Source of the DNA: Nitrobacter vulgaris
GTDB taxonomy: Bacteria; Pseudomonadota; Alphaproteobacteria; Rhizobiales; Xanthobacteraceae
Length of the DNA: 64,000 nt
NCBI RefSeq assembly: GCF_002028545.1
Contig: NZ_MWPQ01000026.1
Location: 63,915 to 127,914 of the forward strand
Direction: 5' to 3'
In this document: piece after piece, positions 20,179 through 29,360 of the stretch
How the letters are laid out: each line of letters opens with the position of its first letter
Position numbering within the stretch: position 1 is the stretch's first letter
The notes under the pieces: generated by a model
Told to the model about the DNA's origin: nothing
Database searches by the model: none
The model's input: the letters and a program-made list of their open reading frames with translations, nothing else
Position numbers and translations under genes: made by a program

Positions 20179-20231
20179 GATTCTAAGATTTGCATTTCCG
20201 TCACGGCGGGAGGCTTGCAAATTTCAGAATC
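20179..20231. repeat. long inverted repeat after mrp
   Basis: The arms GATTCTAAGATTTGCA (20179-20194) and TGCAAATTTCAGAATC (20216-20231) pair over 14 Watson-Crick positions plus one wobble, with one mismatch, around a 21-base loop. It begins three bases after the mrp stop. It could be a terminator-like hairpin (no clear T-run follows) or a processing signal. Confidence 0.6.
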
Positions 20232-20362
20232 AAAGTACCACTAGCTACAGTTTCAAGTTTCGAGTTTGAGATTCGCTTGCGGGGTTCGCTGCAACGCGAT
20301 CAGCGAGGCTCAAATTCGTGTCTTCGCTGGAATCTCAAGAACTATCGTCAAAGGGATATCTA

Positions 20363-21451
20363 ATGAAACGTCGTGATTTTTTGAAAGGTTCGGCCGCGGG
20401 TGCCGCTGTCTCGGCCGTTGCCTCACCGGCGATTGCGCAATCGGCGCCTGAGATCAAGTGGCGTATGACGTCGAGCTTCCCCAAATCGCTCGACACGATC
20501 TATGGCACTGCCGAGGTCTTTACCAAGCAAGTTGCGGAAATGACCGACAACAAATTCCAGATCCAGGTTTTCCCGGCCGAGGAGGTCGCTCCTGGATTGC
20601 AGGCGCTCGATGCGACGGCCAACAAGACGGTCGAGATGAGTCACACCGTTTCGTATTATTATGTCGGAAAGGATCCCACCTTCGCGGTTTTCGCGTCGGT
20701 CCCGTTCGGGCTCAATGGGCGCCAGCAGAATTCCTGGCTGGTTCAGGGCGGCGGCAATGAGCTTGCAAATGAATTCTTCAAGAAGTTCGGCGTCATCGGG
20801 TTTCCTTGCGGCAACACCGGTACGCAGATGGGCGGTTGGTTCCGCAAGGAGATCAAGACCGTGGCTGATTTGTCTGGCCTGAAGATGCGGATCGGTGGCA
20901 TTGCCGGTCAGGTGTTGCAGAAGGTCGGTGTGGTACCGCAGCAGCTTGCCGGGGGTAACGTTTATCCCTCGCTTGAGAAGGGTGCGATCGACGCGGCCGA
21001 ATGGGTTGGCCCCTACGATGATGAAAAGCTGGGTTTTCAGAAAGTCGCCAAATATTATTACTATCCGGGTTTCTGGGAAGGCGGACCGACAATCCATGCG
21101 TTCTGCAATCTCGAGAAGTGGAACACGTTACCAAAGACCTATCAGGCGATATTGATGAACGCGGCGGCGACGGCCAACACCTGGATGGCTACTCGCTATG
21201 ACATGCAAAATCCGGCCGCCCTTAAGCGGCTCGTTGCAGGTGGTGCCCAACTTCGGCCGTTCAGTAATGATGTTCTCGACGCCTGCCTGAAAGCCACGAA
21301 CGAATTGTGGGACGAGATTTCAGCGAACAACCCGGACTTCAAGAAGGCGATCGACGCGATGCAAGCTTATCGATCGGACCAGTATTTGTGGTGGCAGGTG
21401 GCCGAGTATACCTATGACACCTTCATGATCCGATCGCGGACGCGCGGCTGA
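20363..21451 (+). CDS. TRAP transporter substrate-binding protein, Tat-exported, TakP-like
   Basis: 362 residues from ATG 20363 (AAGGGA upstream). The N-terminus KRRDFLKGSAAG is a twin-arginine signal ending near AIAQ-SAP, so the protein folds before export to the periplasm. The DctP fold is clear, including the universal substrate-binding Arg in LSGLKMRIGG, and the segments GNTGTQMGGWFRKEI and EWVGPYDDEKLGF that are typical of the TakP group, which binds alpha-keto or hydroxy acids. The ligand is inferred only. The matching membrane genes (dctQ, dctM) lie just downstream but on the opposite strand, converging on this gene. Confidence 0.88.
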   Translation: MKRRDFLKGSAAGAAVSAVASPAIAQSAPEIKWRMTSSFPKSLDTIYGTAEVFTKQVAEMTDNKFQIQVFPAEEVAPGLQALDATANKTVEMSHTVSYYYVGKDPTFAVFASVPFGLNGRQQNSWLVQGGGNELANEFFKKFGVIGFPCGNTGTQMGGWFRKEIKTVADLSGLKMRIGGIAGQVLQKVGVVPQQLAGGNVYPSLEKGAIDAAEWVGPYDDEKLGFQKVAKYYYYPGFWEGGPTIHAFCNLEKWNTLPKTYQAILMNAAATANTWMATRYDMQNPAALKRLVAGGAQLRPFSNDVLDACLKATNELWDEISANNPDFKKAIDAMQAYRSDQYLWWQVAEYTYDTFMIRSRTRG

Positions 21452-21560
21452 TCACATTCCAACATCGATCGTTGTTTCGCGTCCTATTTCGCGCGAAGGC
21501 GAGGTGTCCTTTGTCCGATATCCAGGCTCGCTTGTAATCGCTTGAGCGAGTGGAGTTCGC

Positions 21561-21667
21561 TACAACGCTTTCGAGCGAAGTGGATACCGGTTCGCGTGAA
21601 GAGAACGCGTCAAAACAACAATTCAGAGCTTCGCTTCTGATTTCATCAGAAGCGATAAGACTCTAGG
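21561..21667 (+). repeat. dispersed intergenic repeat, copy 1
   Basis: About 105 bases sharing with copies near 24056 and 44024 the core TCGAGCGAAGTGGATACCGG, then TTCGCGTGAAGA, AACGCGT, and a hairpin CGCTTCTGA-ttTca-TCAGAAGCG enclosed in AGAG...CTCT. It lies between the convergent TRAP binding-protein and dctM genes and could act as a bidirectional terminator there. Confidence 0.85.
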
Positions 21668-21687
21668 AACGAATCCTGAAGTTGCAT

Positions 21688-23304
21688 CTATTGTCGGTTT
21701 GTTGGTGCTGGACCCAAATCGAGCGGCGCTACATCGATAATCGGAACCTCGATCTCGATCTTGATCTTGTTGAGATCGACGGCTGTCGCTTTGCCAAGCA
21801 GACTTGTCACGCTCGCGGGGACCGCGATCACAAGAACGACCATGATGATTTGCAATCCAATCCAGGGCACCGCGCCCCAGTAGATGTCGGAGCTCTTTAC
21901 CTCTCGCGGGGCGACGCCGCGCAGGTAGAACAGCGCAAAACCGAATGGCGGGTGAAGGAACGAGGTCTGCATATTGACGCAGATCATAACGCCGAACCAG
22001 ATCAAGGCCGCATCCGCACCGACGATGGGAGCGAGAAGTTTCTGGGCCACCGGAGCGATCATTGGCAGGATGATGAAGGCGATCTCGAAGAAATCGAGGA
22101 AGAACGCCAGGAAGAAGATGAAGACGTTGATGAAGATGAGAAAGCCCCATACGCCGCCTGGCAGCGATGTCAGCAGGTGTTCCAGCCACTCGCCGCCGGA
22201 TACCCCGAGAAACACCACCGAGAAACATGTCGAGCCGATCAAAATGAACGTCACCATGGTGGTGAGGCGCATCGTCGATCGATAACCCTGTTTGATGAGG
22301 TCACGCAGTCCCGGGATACGGACGGCTTCCAGACAAATCCACACGACTGCGAGATAGGTAACAGCGAACGCGATCTTGAAGACCAATCCCTCGGCCAAGA
22401 AAATTCCGACGAGCGTTCCGATGCCTCCGGTGGTCGCGCCGATGATCAGGAGTTTTCGGCCGGTACTGCTGAAATCTTTGTGGTGAATGGTCGCCAGCAC
22501 GATAGCGCCGACAGCGCCCATCGCACCTGCTTCCGTCGGAGTCGCAAGGCCCAACATCATGGTGCCGAGCACGACGAAGATTAGGACGGCGGAGGGAATG
22601 ATGCCCATCAGGCACTTGCGCCAAAGCGGCCAGCCGGCGAGCGTGCGGGATTCCTGTGGCACCGGGGGGACGTGATCGGGCTTGAAGAGGCCAAGCAGGA
22701 AAGTGTAGCCGGCGAACAGCATGATCTGAAACAGCGAAGGCCCCCACGCGCCGAGATACATGTCGCCGACCGATTTTCCGAGTTGATCGGCCAGGACGAT
22801 CAGCACCAGGGAAGGCGGAACGAGTTGAGTGATGGTGCCGGATGCTGCCAGCACGCCCGTGATGTAGCGAATGTTGTAACCATACCGCATCATCACGGGC
22901 ATCGAGATGAGCGCCATGGCGATCACCTGAGCAGCGACCGTGCCGGTGATGGCGCCAAGGATGAACCCGACAAGTATGACCGAATAGCCAAGGCCACCGC
23001 GGATTGGTCCAAACAGTTGGCCCATCGAGTCGAGCATGTCCTCCGCGAGGCCGCAGCGCTCAAGCACCGATCCCATGAACGTAAAAAAAGGAATCGCGAG
23101 CAGCAACTCGTTAGACAGCACGCTCCCGAACACGCGCCCTGGTATGGCCTGAAGGAAATTCAGATCGAAGAAGCCAAGATGGATCGCAAGGAATCCGAAC
23201 GAGAGCCCCACAGCAGCCAATGTGAAGGCGACCGGAAAGCCGATCAACATCGCCAGAACCAGGCCGCCGAACATCATCGGCGGCATCATTTCCAGCGTGA
23301 TCAT
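21688..23304 (-). CDS. dctM: TRAP transporter large permease (DctM type)
   Basis: 538 residues, longer than the ~430 of the classical DctM. It is hydrophobic throughout with about 12-14 membrane segments, two repeated halves (PFFTFMGSVLERCG..., and ...FFLDFFEIAFIILPMIAP), and the family motif region GAITGTVAAQVIAMALISMP. It forms the ion-coupled channel of the tripartite transporter with DctQ. The start overlaps the dctQ stop as ATGA. A hydrophilic loop of about 40 residues (PVPQESRTLAGWPLWRK) and a C-terminal tail of about 30 residues account for part of the extra length. The long form is found together with TakP-like binding proteins, supporting pairing with the convergent gene at 20363. 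Confidence 0.92.
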   Translation of the reverse strand: MITLEMMPPMMFGGLVLAMLIGFPVAFTLAAVGLSFGFLAIHLGFFDLNFLQAIPGRVFGSVLSNELLLAIPFFTFMGSVLERCGLAEDMLDSMGQLFGPIRGGLGYSVILVGFILGAITGTVAAQVIAMALISMPVMMRYGYNIRYITGVLAASGTITQLVPPSLVLIVLADQLGKSVGDMYLGAWGPSLFQIMLFAGYTFLLGLFKPDHVPPVPQESRTLAGWPLWRKCLMGIIPSAVLIFVVLGTMMLGLATPTEAGAMGAVGAIVLATIHHKDFSSTGRKLLIIGATTGGIGTLVGIFLAEGLVFKIAFAVTYLAVVWICLEAVRIPGLRDLIKQGYRSTMRLTTMVTFILIGSTCFSVVFLGVSGGEWLEHLLTSLPGGVWGFLIFINVFIFFLAFFLDFFEIAFIILPMIAPVAQKLLAPIVGADAALIWFGVMICVNMQTSFLHPPFGFALFYLRGVAPREVKSSDIYWGAVPWIGLQIIMVVLVIAVPASVTSLLGKATAVDLNKIKIEIEVPIIDVAPLDLGPAPTNRQ

Positions 23305-23843
23305 TGAGTCGGTCTCTCGTACGTCGCATCGATCGTGACAACGCCGAGTAGCGCCGCGACCCGCTTAATCACTTCCGAGACACCTTGAAGCGCGAGCATG
23401 ATGAATCCGAGGGGGACGACGAGCTTGATCGGCCAGCGGACGAGACCACCGGCATTTCCTGACATTTCGCCGATCGCATAAGACTGCATGAAGAAAGGCC
23501 ATGACAGGTAGCTGAGCAACAGGCAGGCCGGAATGAGAAGAAAAAGGGTTCCGATGAGATCAAGCCAGAGCTTGCCGCGCTCGGACAGGAACAGATAGAA
23601 GATCTCGACGCGGACGTGTTCGTTGCGTTTGAAGGTATAAGATGCACCGAACATTACGAGGATGGCGAACATGTACCACTGCAATTCGAGCCAGCTGTTC
23701 GAGCTGTAGTCGAAGGCATATCGGATCATCGCATTCCCGGCACTCACCAGCACGGCAAGCAGCACAAGGATATTGCATACGTACCCAACCTTTTCATTGA
23801 GCCGGTCGATAGCCGTGCTAAGCGCCAGTAACGGACGCATCAA
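23301..23843 (-). CDS. dctQ: TRAP transporter small permease (DctQ type)
   Basis: 180 residues with four predicted membrane segments (around 20-40, 55-75, 95-118 and 140-160) and the DctQ-typical WLELQWYMFAILVMFG. It is the small membrane subunit that pairs with DctM. It is the first gene of a two-gene minus-strand unit with an ATGA junction to dctM. Upstream, 23895-23911 contains the short inverted repeat CTGAAGccagaCTTCAG, a possible operator. Confidence 0.9.
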   Translation of the reverse strand: MMRPLLALSTAIDRLNEKVGYVCNILVLLAVLVSAGNAMIRYAFDYSSNSWLELQWYMFAILVMFGASYTFKRNEHVRVEIFYLFLSERGKLWLDLIGTLFLLIPACLLLSYLSWPFFMQSYAIGEMSGNAGGLVRWPIKLVVPLGFIMLALQGVSEVIKRVAALLGVVTIDATYERPTQ

Positions 23844-24311
23844 TTTCCTCCCGGTGGCCGCCGAGCGCGATCACTGAAGCCAGACTTCAGACCCCCAGTA
23901 TCTCCGAAGCCGCAACACCGGTTGTTTGTGCCAGATTGTGGAATACGGCGGCCTGTCGGATGCTGGCTATGAAGGGCGTCGCACCATTCCAATGCTACGT
24001 TGCCACAGTCAACCGGGCCGTTGATGGTTTTGGGGTGTGGCGGACCGCTGAGCGGTTATAGCGTTTTCGAGCGAAGTGGATACCGGCTCGCGTGAAGAAA
24101 ACGCGTTAGATGAGAGTCATGGAGCAGCTTCTGATTTCGTCAGAAGCGGAAGGCTCCAGGAAATCACGACTTGGATAGAAGCCTTTGAGAATGTCATTGC
24201 GGGCATGGGGTTTCGGATCAAGCCCCACGCATAATGGATCACCGATACCGTCAAGGCAGGTCCGCCAACCTTCGCTTCGGGATGCGGCCAGACGGGCGAA
24301 TGTCTAAATCG
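23844..24311. other. 468-base intergenic region between moaA 3' end and dctQ
   Basis: No convincing coding frame. It holds the presumptive dctQ promoter, the short inverted repeat at 23895-23911, and copy 2 of the dispersed repeat (24056-24160). I see nothing identifiable in 24161-24311. Confidence 0.6.
24056..24160 (+). repeat. dispersed intergenic repeat, copy 2
   Basis: Same core as copy 1: GCGTTTTCGAGCGAAGTGG, ATACCGG, CGCGTGAAGAAAACGCGTTA, then a hairpin GCTTCTGA-tttcg-TCAGAAGC inside GGAGC...GCTCC. Note that GGAGC/GCTCC differ from AGAG/CTCT of copy 1 yet still pair, a compensatory change that argues for selection on RNA or DNA secondary structure. Confidence 0.85.
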
Positions 24312-25343
24312 CTACCCGCCGGTTACGCTCATGTGACGGCTTACACTCGGACGGTTGTGACGGTCGATAATAAAATCGTGGCCTTTCGGCTTGAGGCCGA
24401 TGGCGCGATCGATCGTCTCGTACAGCAGATCGTCGGTGGGTGATGCGCGGAGCGGCCGGCGCAGATCGGAGGCGTCTTCGTGTCCGAGGCAGGTATGCAG
24501 GGTGCCGGTGCAGGTGATACGGACGCGGTTGCAGGATTCGCAGAAATTGTGGGTCATCGGCGTGATGAAGCCAAGTTTGCCGCCGGTCTCACTGACTCGA
24601 ACGTAGCGGGCGGGACCGCCTGTACTGTCATCGAGGTCCGTGAGGGTGTATTGACCTTCGAGCCGAGCGCGCAGCATGGATAGCGGCAGGTACTGATCGG
24701 CGCGGGATGCGCCGATATCGCCCATCGGCATGACTTCGATGAGAGTCAGTGCCATATCTCGACTGTGCGCCCATTCCATCAGGGATGGAATTTCGTCCTC
24801 GTTCAGGTGTTTGAGCGCAACCGCATTGATCTTGACCGCGAGGCCCGCGGCTTGTGCAGCGTCAATGCCTGCCATGACTTTCTGGATGTCGCCCCAGCGC
24901 GTGATCTCACGAAATCTGGCAGGGTCAAGCGTATCGAGCGACACGTTGATCCGTCGCACGCCGCAATCCTTAAGCTCGTTCGCGAAACGGGCCAATTGCG
25001 ATCCGTTTGTCGTGAGCGTCAGCTCCTTCAGCGCCCCTGTCCCGAGATGGCGAGACAAGGAGCGGATCAGCGACATCACGTTGCGGCGAACCAGCGGCTC
25101 CCCACCTGTCAGCCGCAGCTTGCGCACGCCCTTGGCGATGAAAGCCGAACACAGACGATCAAGCTCCTCCAGCGTGAGCAGATCCGCCTTGGGCAAAAAA
25201 GTCATATCCTCGGACATGCAATAAAAGCAGCGAAGGTCGCAGCGATCCGTGACCGACACGCGCAAATAGCTGATGTTTCGGCCGAACGGGTCGACCATTT
25301 TCCGGGAGCCCGAAGTCTCGGCGGGGGCAGAACAACCGGTCAT
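24312..25343 (-). CDS. moaA: GTP 3',8-cyclase (molybdenum cofactor biosynthesis)
   Basis: 343 residues. The radical-SAM cluster motif is CDLRCFYC (Cys 35, 39, 42); the C-terminal second [4Fe-4S] site is formed by CESCN...C (CxxCx13C-type spacing, about residues 267-284). The SAM motif LTGGEPL is intact. The protein normally ends in GG, and here ends VTGG, the essential C-terminal double glycine. It converts GTP to 3',8-cyclo-GTP in the first step of molybdopterin synthesis. No other moa gene is nearby. Upstream on the same strand is gph, separated by a structured 266-base spacer. Confidence 0.96.
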   Translation of the reverse strand: MTGCSAPAETSGSRKMVDPFGRNISYLRVSVTDRCDLRCFYCMSEDMTFLPKADLLTLEELDRLCSAFIAKGVRKLRLTGGEPLVRRNVMSLIRSLSRHLGTGALKELTLTTNGSQLARFANELKDCGVRRINVSLDTLDPARFREITRWGDIQKVMAGIDAAQAAGLAVKINAVALKHLNEDEIPSLMEWAHSRDMALTLIEVMPMGDIGASRADQYLPLSMLRARLEGQYTLTDLDDSTGGPARYVRVSETGGKLGFITPMTHNFCESCNRVRITCTGTLHTCLGHEDASDLRRPLRASPTDDLLYETIDRAIGLKPKGHDFIIDRHNRPSVSRHMSVTGG

Positions 25344-25425
25344 TTCATTTGCCTTGTTGCAACGGCGTATGAGGTATTTGTTTCTTTTCTAATGTAGGCG
25401 TGTTCTGGCCGGGGCACAATGTACC

Positions 25426-25563
25426 GGCTCTGCTGCGGTGCGCAAGAAATCCATTGAGATTAACGCACCGGAGCAGGCCGAGACGGCGCGTGATCCCTCG
25501 AGGCGGCGAACCGTCCCACCATCGCCGGCTGGACCGTGTGGCGGGAAGATCGCCCGCTACGGC
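25426..25563 (-). other. highly structured spacer between gph and moaA (possible RNA leader or small RNA)
   Basis: Three inverted repeats follow one another: CTGCT-g-CGGTGCG (25430-25442) with CGCACCG-g-AGCAG (25464-25476) around a 21-base loop, extended outside by GGC/GCC; GGCGGCGA (25502-25509) with TCGCCGGC (25522-25529), one mismatch; and GCGGG/CCCGC at 25541-25557. On the minus strand this would be a leader or terminator between gph and moaA. I do not recognise the molybdenum cofactor riboswitch, 6S RNA or another known family. Strand is a guess. Confidence 0.35.
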
Positions 25564-25609
25564 CTCGGTCGCGATAATATCTCAAGATCCGCTCGACTGG
25601 ACCGATCGA

Positions 25610-26308
25610 TCAGCCGGTTACGTTCAGAGTTGCAGCTTGCAGTGCGGCGACTGCGTCCGGCAGCTCCCTCATGTGGCTGATAACACGGTCGGGTTTGAGT
25701 TCTGCGACCGGGACTTCGGTATAGCCGAATGTGACCCCGATAACGGGGATTCCAGCCCGGCGCGCCACCCCTATGTCGGGACCTGCGTCACCAACCATAA
25801 TGGTGGTTTGGGGGTTGCCCCCCGCCTGCGCGATGGTTTGCCGCAAGATCGCGGGATCTGGTTTGGACACGCCGAAGGTGTCACCGCCACAGATTGCAGA
25901 AAACCGCGAACTCAACCCCAGTTGGTCAAGCAGCAGCTTGGCAAGCGCTTCCAGCTTGTTGGTGCAGACGGCGAAACAATGTCCTCGCGCCGACAACTCG
26001 TCGAGCGCCTCGATAAGTCCCTCAAACGGACGCGATGCGTCGGCGATATGCGCCGTATAGTAGTCGATGAAGTCGCCCATCATCCGCGTGACCTCATCGG
26101 GTGTCGCCGCGCGATCCTCATGCTCAAGGCCACGTTCGATCATGCGGCGAACCCCTGCGCCAATCATCGAGCGGGCTGTCGGCAACGACACCGTGCGCAG
26201 GCCCTCGCGGTCCAGGACGAAGTTGAGCGCGGCGGCGAGATCGGGCGCGGTATCAACCAGCGTCCCGTCGAGGTCGAACACGACCATGGGAGGAGGGGAA
26301 GATGTCAT
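25610..26308 (-). CDS. gph: phosphoglycolate phosphatase (HAD family)
   Basis: 232 residues. HAD motif I is VVFDLDGTLVDT, motif II VCTNKLEAL, motif III Lys in GVSKPDPAI and motif IV IMVGDAGPDIGVA. The Gph subfamily dephosphorylates 2-phosphoglycolate from DNA repair or from Rubisco oxygenation; other small phosphate esters are possible substrates. It is divergent from rpiA (177 bases between starts). In autotrophic relatives a pairing with a pentose-phosphate gene would make sense, but this context does not prove it. Confidence 0.88.
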   Translation of the reverse strand: MTSSPPPMVVFDLDGTLVDTAPDLAAALNFVLDREGLRTVSLPTARSMIGAGVRRMIERGLEHEDRAATPDEVTRMMGDFIDYYTAHIADASRPFEGLIEALDELSARGHCFAVCTNKLEALAKLLLDQLGLSSRFSAICGGDTFGVSKPDPAILRQTIAQAGGNPQTTIMVGDAGPDIGVARRAGIPVIGVTFGYTEVPVAELKPDRVISHMRELPDAVAALQAATLNVTG

Positions 26309-26485
26309 GATGGTGGATCGGTATCCGCCTCCCGTCGGACATGCAAGGGTGAAGTGCGGCTGGCCTCGGCTCTCGGAAGGCTACGAAAAACACCCGACGC
26401 CCTGTTCCTTCCGGCCAAACGCCGCTAGTAACCATCCTGGAAATGCCTCGCAGCCAGGGCGAGGCCGCGCAAGATCGAGGTCCTC

Positions 26486-27184
26486 ATGACGTTGGATGCA
26501 TTGAAAAGACAGGCTGCGGCGCGTGCCCTTGAATATGTCGAGGACGGCATGAGACTGGGTCTCGGAACGGGATCTACCGCCAAGCACTTTGTCGAGCTTT
26601 TGGGCGAGCGCGTGCGCGACGGGTTGAAAGTTGTGGGCGTGCCGACATCAGAGGTCACGCGAGCCGACGCGGAGCGGTGCGGCATTCCCTTGACCACCCT
26701 GGACGACCTCGACAGGCTCGATCTGACGGTTGATGGCGCCGACGAAATCGACCCCGATCTAAATCTGGTCAAGGGTGGCGGCGGGGCGCTTCTGCGCGAG
26801 AAAATCGTGGCTGCAGCGTCGGACCGCATGATCGTAATCGCGGATGAGACAAAGTGGGTGGCGCGGCTGGGCCGCTTTCCCCTGCCGATCGAAGTCATTC
26901 CGTTCGGGCTCGCCGCAACGCGACGTGCGATTACGGAGGTGTTTGCAAAAGCCGGCGTTTCGGGTGAACTGGTCATCAGAAAGGGACCGGATGGTCATGC
27001 TTTCGTCACTGATGGCGGCCACTGGATTTTTGATGCCCATCTTGGGCAAATACCCGATGCATCCTATCTGGCCGGACTGTTGAATCCGATACCTGGCGTC
27101 GTCGAACATGGCCTTTTCATTGGCCTGGCAGGCGTGGCGATGCTGGCGGGCGCGCAGGGAATTCGCATTGTCGAGCGGCGATAG
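26486..27184 (+). CDS. rpiA: ribose-5-phosphate isomerase A
   Basis: 232 residues, ATG at 26486 with GAGG eight bases upstream. Family motifs are [13 protein letters not shown] (phosphate loop), TVDGADEID (catalytic Asp), [12 protein letters not shown] (Lys) and PGVVEHGLF (Glu/His). It interconverts ribose-5-phosphate and ribulose-5-phosphate in the pentose phosphate pathway or Calvin cycle. It is followed 22 bases later by a DUF2059 gene and then gor, all in the same direction, suggesting one transcript. Confidence 0.96.
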   Translation: MTLDALKRQAAARALEYVEDGMRLGLGTGSTAKHFVELLGERVRDGLKVVGVPTSEVTRADAERCGIPLTTLDDLDRLDLTVDGADEIDPDLNLVKGGGGALLREKIVAAASDRMIVIADETKWVARLGRFPLPIEVIPFGLAATRRAITEVFAKAGVSGELVIRKGPDGHAFVTDGGHWIFDAHLGQIPDASYLAGLLNPIPGVVEHGLFIGLAGVAMLAGAQGIRIVERR

Positions 27185-27206
27185 CGCCGCAATAAGGAGA
27201 ATTGAG

Positions 27207-27716
27207 ATGAGGTGTCTTTCAAAGTTTCTGCCAGCAGCTTGTCTTGCCGTGGCGCTGGCGTTCCCAGCCCTTGCACAAGCTCAGCAAGCCAGCCAGCCGA
27301 CGGCCGCCGCCGTCGCTTCGGCCAAGGAACTTCTGACGCTGAAGCACGCGGGGGCGATATACGCAAATGCCATTCCGGGCATGGTCGAGCGGACCAAGAC
27401 CACGCTGCTTCAAGCCAACCTGAACTATCAGAAGGATCTCAACGAGGTTGCCCTGATCGTTGCAAAGTCGCTGGCGGGCCGTGAGAAGGAGATCGGCGAC
27501 GGCATGGCAAAGATTTATGCCAGTCATTTCACGGAGCAGGAGTTGAAGGACCTTGTCACGTTCTACAAGTCTGCGCTGGGGCAAAAGCTGATCACAGAGG
27601 AGCCCAAGGCGATCGAAGCGAGCATGAAGTACATGAACGAATGGGCGCAGCAGTTCGCCGATGTCGTCAATGGCGAATTTCGTGCGGAAATGCGCAAGCG
27701 CGGCAAGGAAATCTGA
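27207..27716 (+). CDS. exported DUF2059 protein
   Basis: 169 residues from ATG 27207, with AAGGAGA ten bases upstream; an in-frame upstream extension over rpiA is not credible. The N-terminus is a classical Sec signal peptide (about 1-23, cleavage near AQA-QQ). The mature part is alpha-helical with the DUF2059 pattern (YASHFTEQELKDLVTFYKS, ALGQKLITEEP). The function of the family is unknown; it is periplasmic. It sits between rpiA and gor, spacing 22 and 19 bases. Confidence 0.88.
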   Translation: MRCLSKFLPAACLAVALAFPALAQAQQASQPTAAAVASAKELLTLKHAGAIYANAIPGMVERTKTTLLQANLNYQKDLNEVALIVAKSLAGREKEIGDGMAKIYASHFTEQELKDLVTFYKSALGQKLITEEPKAIEASMKYMNEWAQQFADVVNGEFRAEMRKRGKEI

Positions 27717-27735
27717 GTTCGGCTAGCTCCTCAGC

Positions 27736-29121
27736 ATGGCTGATTTCGACGTCGATCTGATCGTCATAGGCGGTGGGTCGGGCGGCGTTCGCGCCGCGCG
27801 CATCGCCGCCGGGTATGGCGCGCGCGTCATGATTGCGGAAGAATACCGGATGGGCGGTACCTGCGTCATCCGGGGGTGTGTGCCGAAGAAGCTATTGGTC
27901 TACGGCTCTCATATCCGCCACGACATCGAGGATGCCGCCGGTTTTGGCTGGTCGATTTCGTCCGCAACGTTCGATTGGCCGACGCTGATCGCTAACAAGG
28001 ACAAGGAGATCGCCCGGCTCGAGGCGGCTTACACGTCTACCCTCGAGAAGGCGGGCGTGCGGGTCGTCAAGACGAGGGCGGTCTTTGAGGATGCGCACAC
28101 GCTCCGACTAACGACTGGTGAGACGATCCGTTCGAAGCATGTGTTGATCGCAACAGGGGGCGCGCCCAACCACGGACGTGCCATTCCCGGCATCGAGCAC
28201 GTAATCTCTTCCAACGAGGTGTTTCATCTCGCGGAGCTACCGAAGCGAATTGCGATTCAGGGCGGCGGATATATCGCTCTCGAGTTCGCCTGCATCTTTG
28301 CCGGGTTCGGCAGCGATGTGACCCTGATCTATCGCGGCGATAATATCCTGCGCGGCTTCGACGATGACGTCCGCGCTCATGTCCGCGCCGAAATGGAAAA
28401 GAACGGCATCACGATCCTGACGGGTTGCGTCGTCGAAAGGGTCGATCGGCACGGCGACGAGTTCACGTCTCATTTATCGAACGAGTCGAGTATTGCCTCC
28501 GATCAGGTACTGTTTGCGATCGGCCGGCATCCGAACGTTGCAAATCTCGGCCTCGAGAAGGCGGGCGTTGCCATCAACCCGGAGAACGGCGGCATTGCCG
28601 TTGACGGCTTTTCGCAAACGAACGTACCGCATATCCATGCGGTCGGCGATGTGACGCATCGCTTCAACCTTACGCCGGTTGCCATCCGGGAAGGGCACGC
28701 GTTTGCGGATACGGTGTTCGGGAACAAGCCCACGCGCGTGGATCATGCGGATGTTCCGACTGCGGTCTTTTCCCAGCCCGAGGTCGGCACGGTAGGTTTG
28801 ACCGAGGCGCAGGCTCGCGCGCAGTTCACCCACGTCGATATATACAAGACGACCTTCCGTCCGATGAAAGCGACATTGTCTGGTCGCGATACCCGTATCC
28901 TGATGAAGCTTGTCGTGGATGCGACGACGGATCGCGTGCTGGGTTGCCACATCGTCGGCGATAGCGCGGCCGAGATGGTGCAGGTTCTCGGCATTGCGAT
29001 CAAAATGAAGGCGACCAAGTCCGATTTCGACGCCACCATGGCGTTGCATCCCACCGCGGCCGAAGAACTCGTGACGATGCGGACGCCCACTGAACGCCAT
29101 GTGCGTAAAAGCAGCGAGTGA
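27736..29121 (+). CDS. gor: glutathione-disulfide reductase
   Basis: 461 residues. FAD motif IGGGSGGVRAARIAA, redox-active disulfide GGTCVIRGCVPKK, NAD(P) motif GGGYIALEFACIFAG followed by an Arg-containing segment (YRGDNILRGFD) typical of NADPH-specific enzymes, second FAD motif HAVGDV and C-terminal HPTAAEE with the active-site His-Glu. It regenerates glutathione with NADPH in the cytoplasm. Length and motifs fit Gor rather than dihydrolipoamide dehydrogenase or mercuric reductase. It ends a probable rpiA-DUF2059-gor unit; the 239 bases after it contain the presumptive promoter of the DAHP synthase gene. Confidence 0.95.
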   Translation: MADFDVDLIVIGGGSGGVRAARIAAGYGARVMIAEEYRMGGTCVIRGCVPKKLLVYGSHIRHDIEDAAGFGWSISSATFDWPTLIANKDKEIARLEAAYTSTLEKAGVRVVKTRAVFEDAHTLRLTTGETIRSKHVLIATGGAPNHGRAIPGIEHVISSNEVFHLAELPKRIAIQGGGYIALEFACIFAGFGSDVTLIYRGDNILRGFDDDVRAHVRAEMEKNGITILTGCVVERVDRHGDEFTSHLSNESSIASDQVLFAIGRHPNVANLGLEKAGVAINPENGGIAVDGFSQTNVPHIHAVGDVTHRFNLTPVAIREGHAFADTVFGNKPTRVDHADVPTAVFSQPEVGTVGLTEAQARAQFTHVDIYKTTFRPMKATLSGRDTRILMKLVVDATTDRVLGCHIVGDSAAEMVQVLGIAIKMKATKSDFDATMALHPTAAEELVTMRTPTERHVRKSSE

Positions 29122-29360
29122 ACGTTCGGACCAAACCCCGTGGGTATTGAGGACTTTGATCCGGCGACATACCTGAAAGCAACTGTTGTCCGACGCCAAT
29201 CAGGATCGGGGTCTTTCTCGATAAGTCGGAAGAAAGTATTCCTTTTATCACAACGCCTTGTGCGGCAAAACTTAATGCCAACTGGCGCGGCCCGGCCGGT
29301 GAGTGTATATACCGGTCTTCATTCCCGTTAAGTGACGGTTTTTGCTCAGGAGTTGACCTT

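Noticed and set aside
25400..26428. 342-codon plus-strand frame across gph and the gph-moaA spacer
   Set aside because: Arg/Pro-rich shadow with no family resemblance; gph on the other strand has complete HAD motifs.
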